From Pyxidicoccus xibeiensis (GTDB taxonomy: Bacteria > Myxococcota > Myxococcia > Myxococcales > Myxococcaceae): a stretch of 46,997 nucleotides of DNA. Both the position numbers and the translations under genes were made by a program. Each line of letters starts with the position of its first letter. Position 1 is the stretch's first letter. The notes under the pieces are model-generated. The model was not told the DNA's origin and searched no databases. It was given only the letters and a program-made list of their open reading frames with translations. This document shows positions 1-46,997 of this stretch, in pieces. Location: positions 1 through 46,997 of the forward strand of contig NZ_JAJVKV010000031.1 in NCBI RefSeq assembly GCF_024198175.1, given 5' to 3'.

Positions 1-20092
<20,092 letters not shown>

Positions 20093-20096
<4 letters not shown>

Positions 20097-21763
20097 AGTT
20101 GCTGCTCATCCTGTTGCGCAAGTCGATGCCCCTGGCCGTGCTCACGGTCGTCTTCGGCCTGCTGTCCGGCGCGAGCAGTGCGTCGCTGCTGGCCCTCATC
20201 AACCAGGCGCTGACCCGGGGCACGGAAGGCTCCCTGTCGGAGATTGCCCTGCCCTTCGTGGGCATCGCGTTCGCGGCGATGCTGACGCGCATCGGCTCGC
20301 AGTACATGCTCAACCGGCTCCAGCACGGCATCCTGGTGCACCTGCGGATGTGGCTCAGCCGGCACCTGCTGGCCACCTCACTCCGGACCCTGGAATCGGC
20401 CGGCGCCCACCGGATGCTGACGTCGCTGATGCAGGACATCGGCACCCTGAGCGCGGGCGTGCTGGTGCTGCCGGACATCTTCATCAGCTCCGCCATCGTC
20501 CTGGGCGGCCTCATCTACCTGGGCTGGCTGTCGTGGCCCCTGTGCCTGGCCATCGTGGTCCTGATGGTGCTGGGACAGCTCACGTACACCGTGCCGGCCG
20601 GAGTCGCGAACAAGTACGCGGAGCAGGGACGAGAGCAGGGCAACGTCCTGTTCAAGCACTTCCTCACCATGTCCACGGGCGCCAAGGAGCTGCGGCTCAA
20701 CCGGCGCCGGCGGCGCGACTTCTTCGAGCTGGACCTGGGCCCCGCCGTCCAGGAGTCCCGCCGGCTGTACCTGCGCACCGACGACCTGTTCTCCGTCGCG
20801 GCGAGCTGGGGCATGTCTCTCTACGTCCTCACCATCGGCCTGCTGCTCATCGTGGGGCCGCGCGTCACCTCGCTGACGCAGACGGAGCTGTTCGGCGCGG
20901 TGCTCGTGGTCCTCTACTTCCAGCAGCCCCTCAACTCCATCACCGCCTCGTACCCCGCCGTGCGCCGGGGCGAGGTGGCGCTGGCGCAGATCGAGAAGTT
21001 CGGCGTCATCCTGGCGCCCGAGGAGGGCATGGGGATGGAGCTCCCGGCGGACACCCAGGAGGCGCCGCGCACCTTCGAGCGCATCGAGATGGCGGGCGTC
21101 ACCCACACCTACCGCAACGAGCGGGACGGTGAGCAGTTCACCCTGGGCCCCATCAACCTGTCGCTCGAGCGCGGACAGGTGATGTTCCTCGTGGGCGGCA
21201 ACGGCAGTGGCAAGACGACGCTGGCCAAGGTGCTCAGCGGGCTCTACGCACCCGAGTCCGGAGAGCTTCGCGTGGATGGCACCGCCGTCCCGCACCACGG
21301 CATGGACGACTACCGCCAGCTCTTCTCGGCCGTCTTCTATGACTTCTTCCTGTTCGAGCGGCTGGTGGGCGGCGCCTCGCCCGACATGCTGAAGCAGGCC
21401 CGGGACTACCTGGAGCACCTGCACCTGGACAAGAAGGTGACGATTGCGGACGACGGCAAGCTGTCCACGACCGCCCTCTCCCAGGGACAGCGCAAGCGGC
21501 TGGCGCTGCTGATGGCCTACCTGGAGGACCGCCCCGTCTACCTCTTCGACGAGTGGGCGGCGGACCAGGACCCCCAGTTCAAGGAAGTGTTCTACCGGCA
21601 GATCCTCCAGGACCTGAAGGCTCGCGGGAAGGCGGTGGTCGTCATCAGCCACGACGACCGCTACTTCCACCTGGCGGACCGTCTCGTCCGCATCGAGTCC
21701 GGGCAGCTCATCTTCGATGGGAAGCCGGACGAGCCGCGAATCACGAACGTGTTGAGTGCGTAG
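20093..21763 (+). CDS. Cyclic-peptide/siderophore-type export ABC transporter (PvdE/SyrD-like), fused TMD-NBD
   Basis: A 556-residue half-transporter in the inner membrane, likely exporting the peptide made by the flanking synthetases. About six hydrophobic segments occupy residues 11-40, 51-68, 121-143, 147-165, 234-256 and 265-287. A cytoplasmic GAKELRLNRRRRRDFF stretch (196-211) is characteristic of this family. The ATPase has Walker A GGNGSGKTT (368-376, Lys374), signature LSQGQRKRLAL (462-472), Walker B VYLFDEWAADQDP with Asp486 and Glu487, and the switch His520 in ISHDDRYF. The FDEWAADQDP form of Walker B is the hallmark of PvdE/SyrD-type exporters rather than generic MsbA-like ones. 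It presumably works as a homodimer. Start chosen at the ATG overlapping the upstream stop, with GGGAG before it. Length is normal for the family and no key residue is missing. The substrate is inferred from context. Confidence 0.96.
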
Positions 21764-21778
21764 GCAGGGGTTGGGTTC

Positions 21779-21781
<3 letters not shown>
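21764..21781 (+). promoter_or_regulatory. Short intergenic spacer with ribosome-binding site
   Basis: Fifteen bases separate the exporter stop (TAG, 21761-21763) from ATG at 21779. The purine-rich GGCAGGGG about eight bases before the ATG is the probable Shine-Dalgarno sequence. There is no room for a promoter or terminator, so the second synthetase should be co-transcribed. Confidence 0.75.

Positions 21782-46997
<25,216 letters not shown>

Noticed and set aside
21764..21778. Promoter or terminator between exporter and second synthetase
   Set aside because: Fifteen bases are too short and contain only a ribosome-binding site.

Overview
The window is one dense block of nonribosomal peptide biosynthesis on the + strand of a very GC-rich, GC3-biased genome. 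The codon use, the giant collinear NRPS genes and the style of the condensation-domain motifs (PLSFAQQRLWFIDQL, HHIVSDGWS) suggest a myxobacterium of the Myxococcus/Corallococcus/Pyxidicoccus/Archangium kind. That is an inference from style; no marker gene is present.

There are three genes and almost no non-coding DNA. (1) Bases 1-20096 are the 3' part of an NRPS gene (6697 codons visible, 5' end outside the window): the end of one module (A-T), then six complete C-A-T modules, ending on a carrier domain and an acidic tail. (2) Bases 20093-21763 encode a 556-aa fused membrane/ATPase exporter of the PvdE/SyrD-like cyclic-peptide ABC family; its ATG overlaps the NRPS stop codon (ATGA). (3) Bases 21779 to the right edge are the 5' part of a second NRPS gene (8406 codons visible, no stop): a basic N-terminal helix, seven complete C-A-T modules, and C plus most of A of an eighth. 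The longest gap between genes is 15 bases, so the genes look like one transcription unit; no internal promoter or terminator is visible.

I number the modules M0-M14 (M0-M6 in the first synthetase, M7-M14 in the second). Reading the specificity-pocket residues by eye against GrsA-PheA numbering gives: M0 Val-like (partial), M1 Val-like, M2 aromatic, M3 Val-like, M4 Orn/Arg-group but with an acidic pocket residue lost, M5 aromatic-like, M6 Phe, M7 Lys/basic-like, M8 Pro-like, M9 Ala, M10 Glu, M11 Pro-like, M12 unassigned, M13 Glu, M14 Pro-like. If the synthetases act in gene order, the product is a long peptide (at least 15 residues) with a hydrophobic/aromatic first half and a second half with a Pro-x-Glu repeat. 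No epimerisation, methylation, cyclisation, reductase or thioesterase domain is in the window. Release and any N-terminal acylation must be encoded outside it.

The most striking structure is repetition at several scales: near-identical neighbouring modules in the first gene (period 3174 bp), a three-module repeat in the second gene (period exactly 9642 bp at every motif checked), a Pro-like module (M14) that looks like a patchwork of M8 and M11, and an in-frame 72-bp duplication inside both Glu-type adenylation domains. This is an assembly line that has been growing by internal module duplication and recombination.
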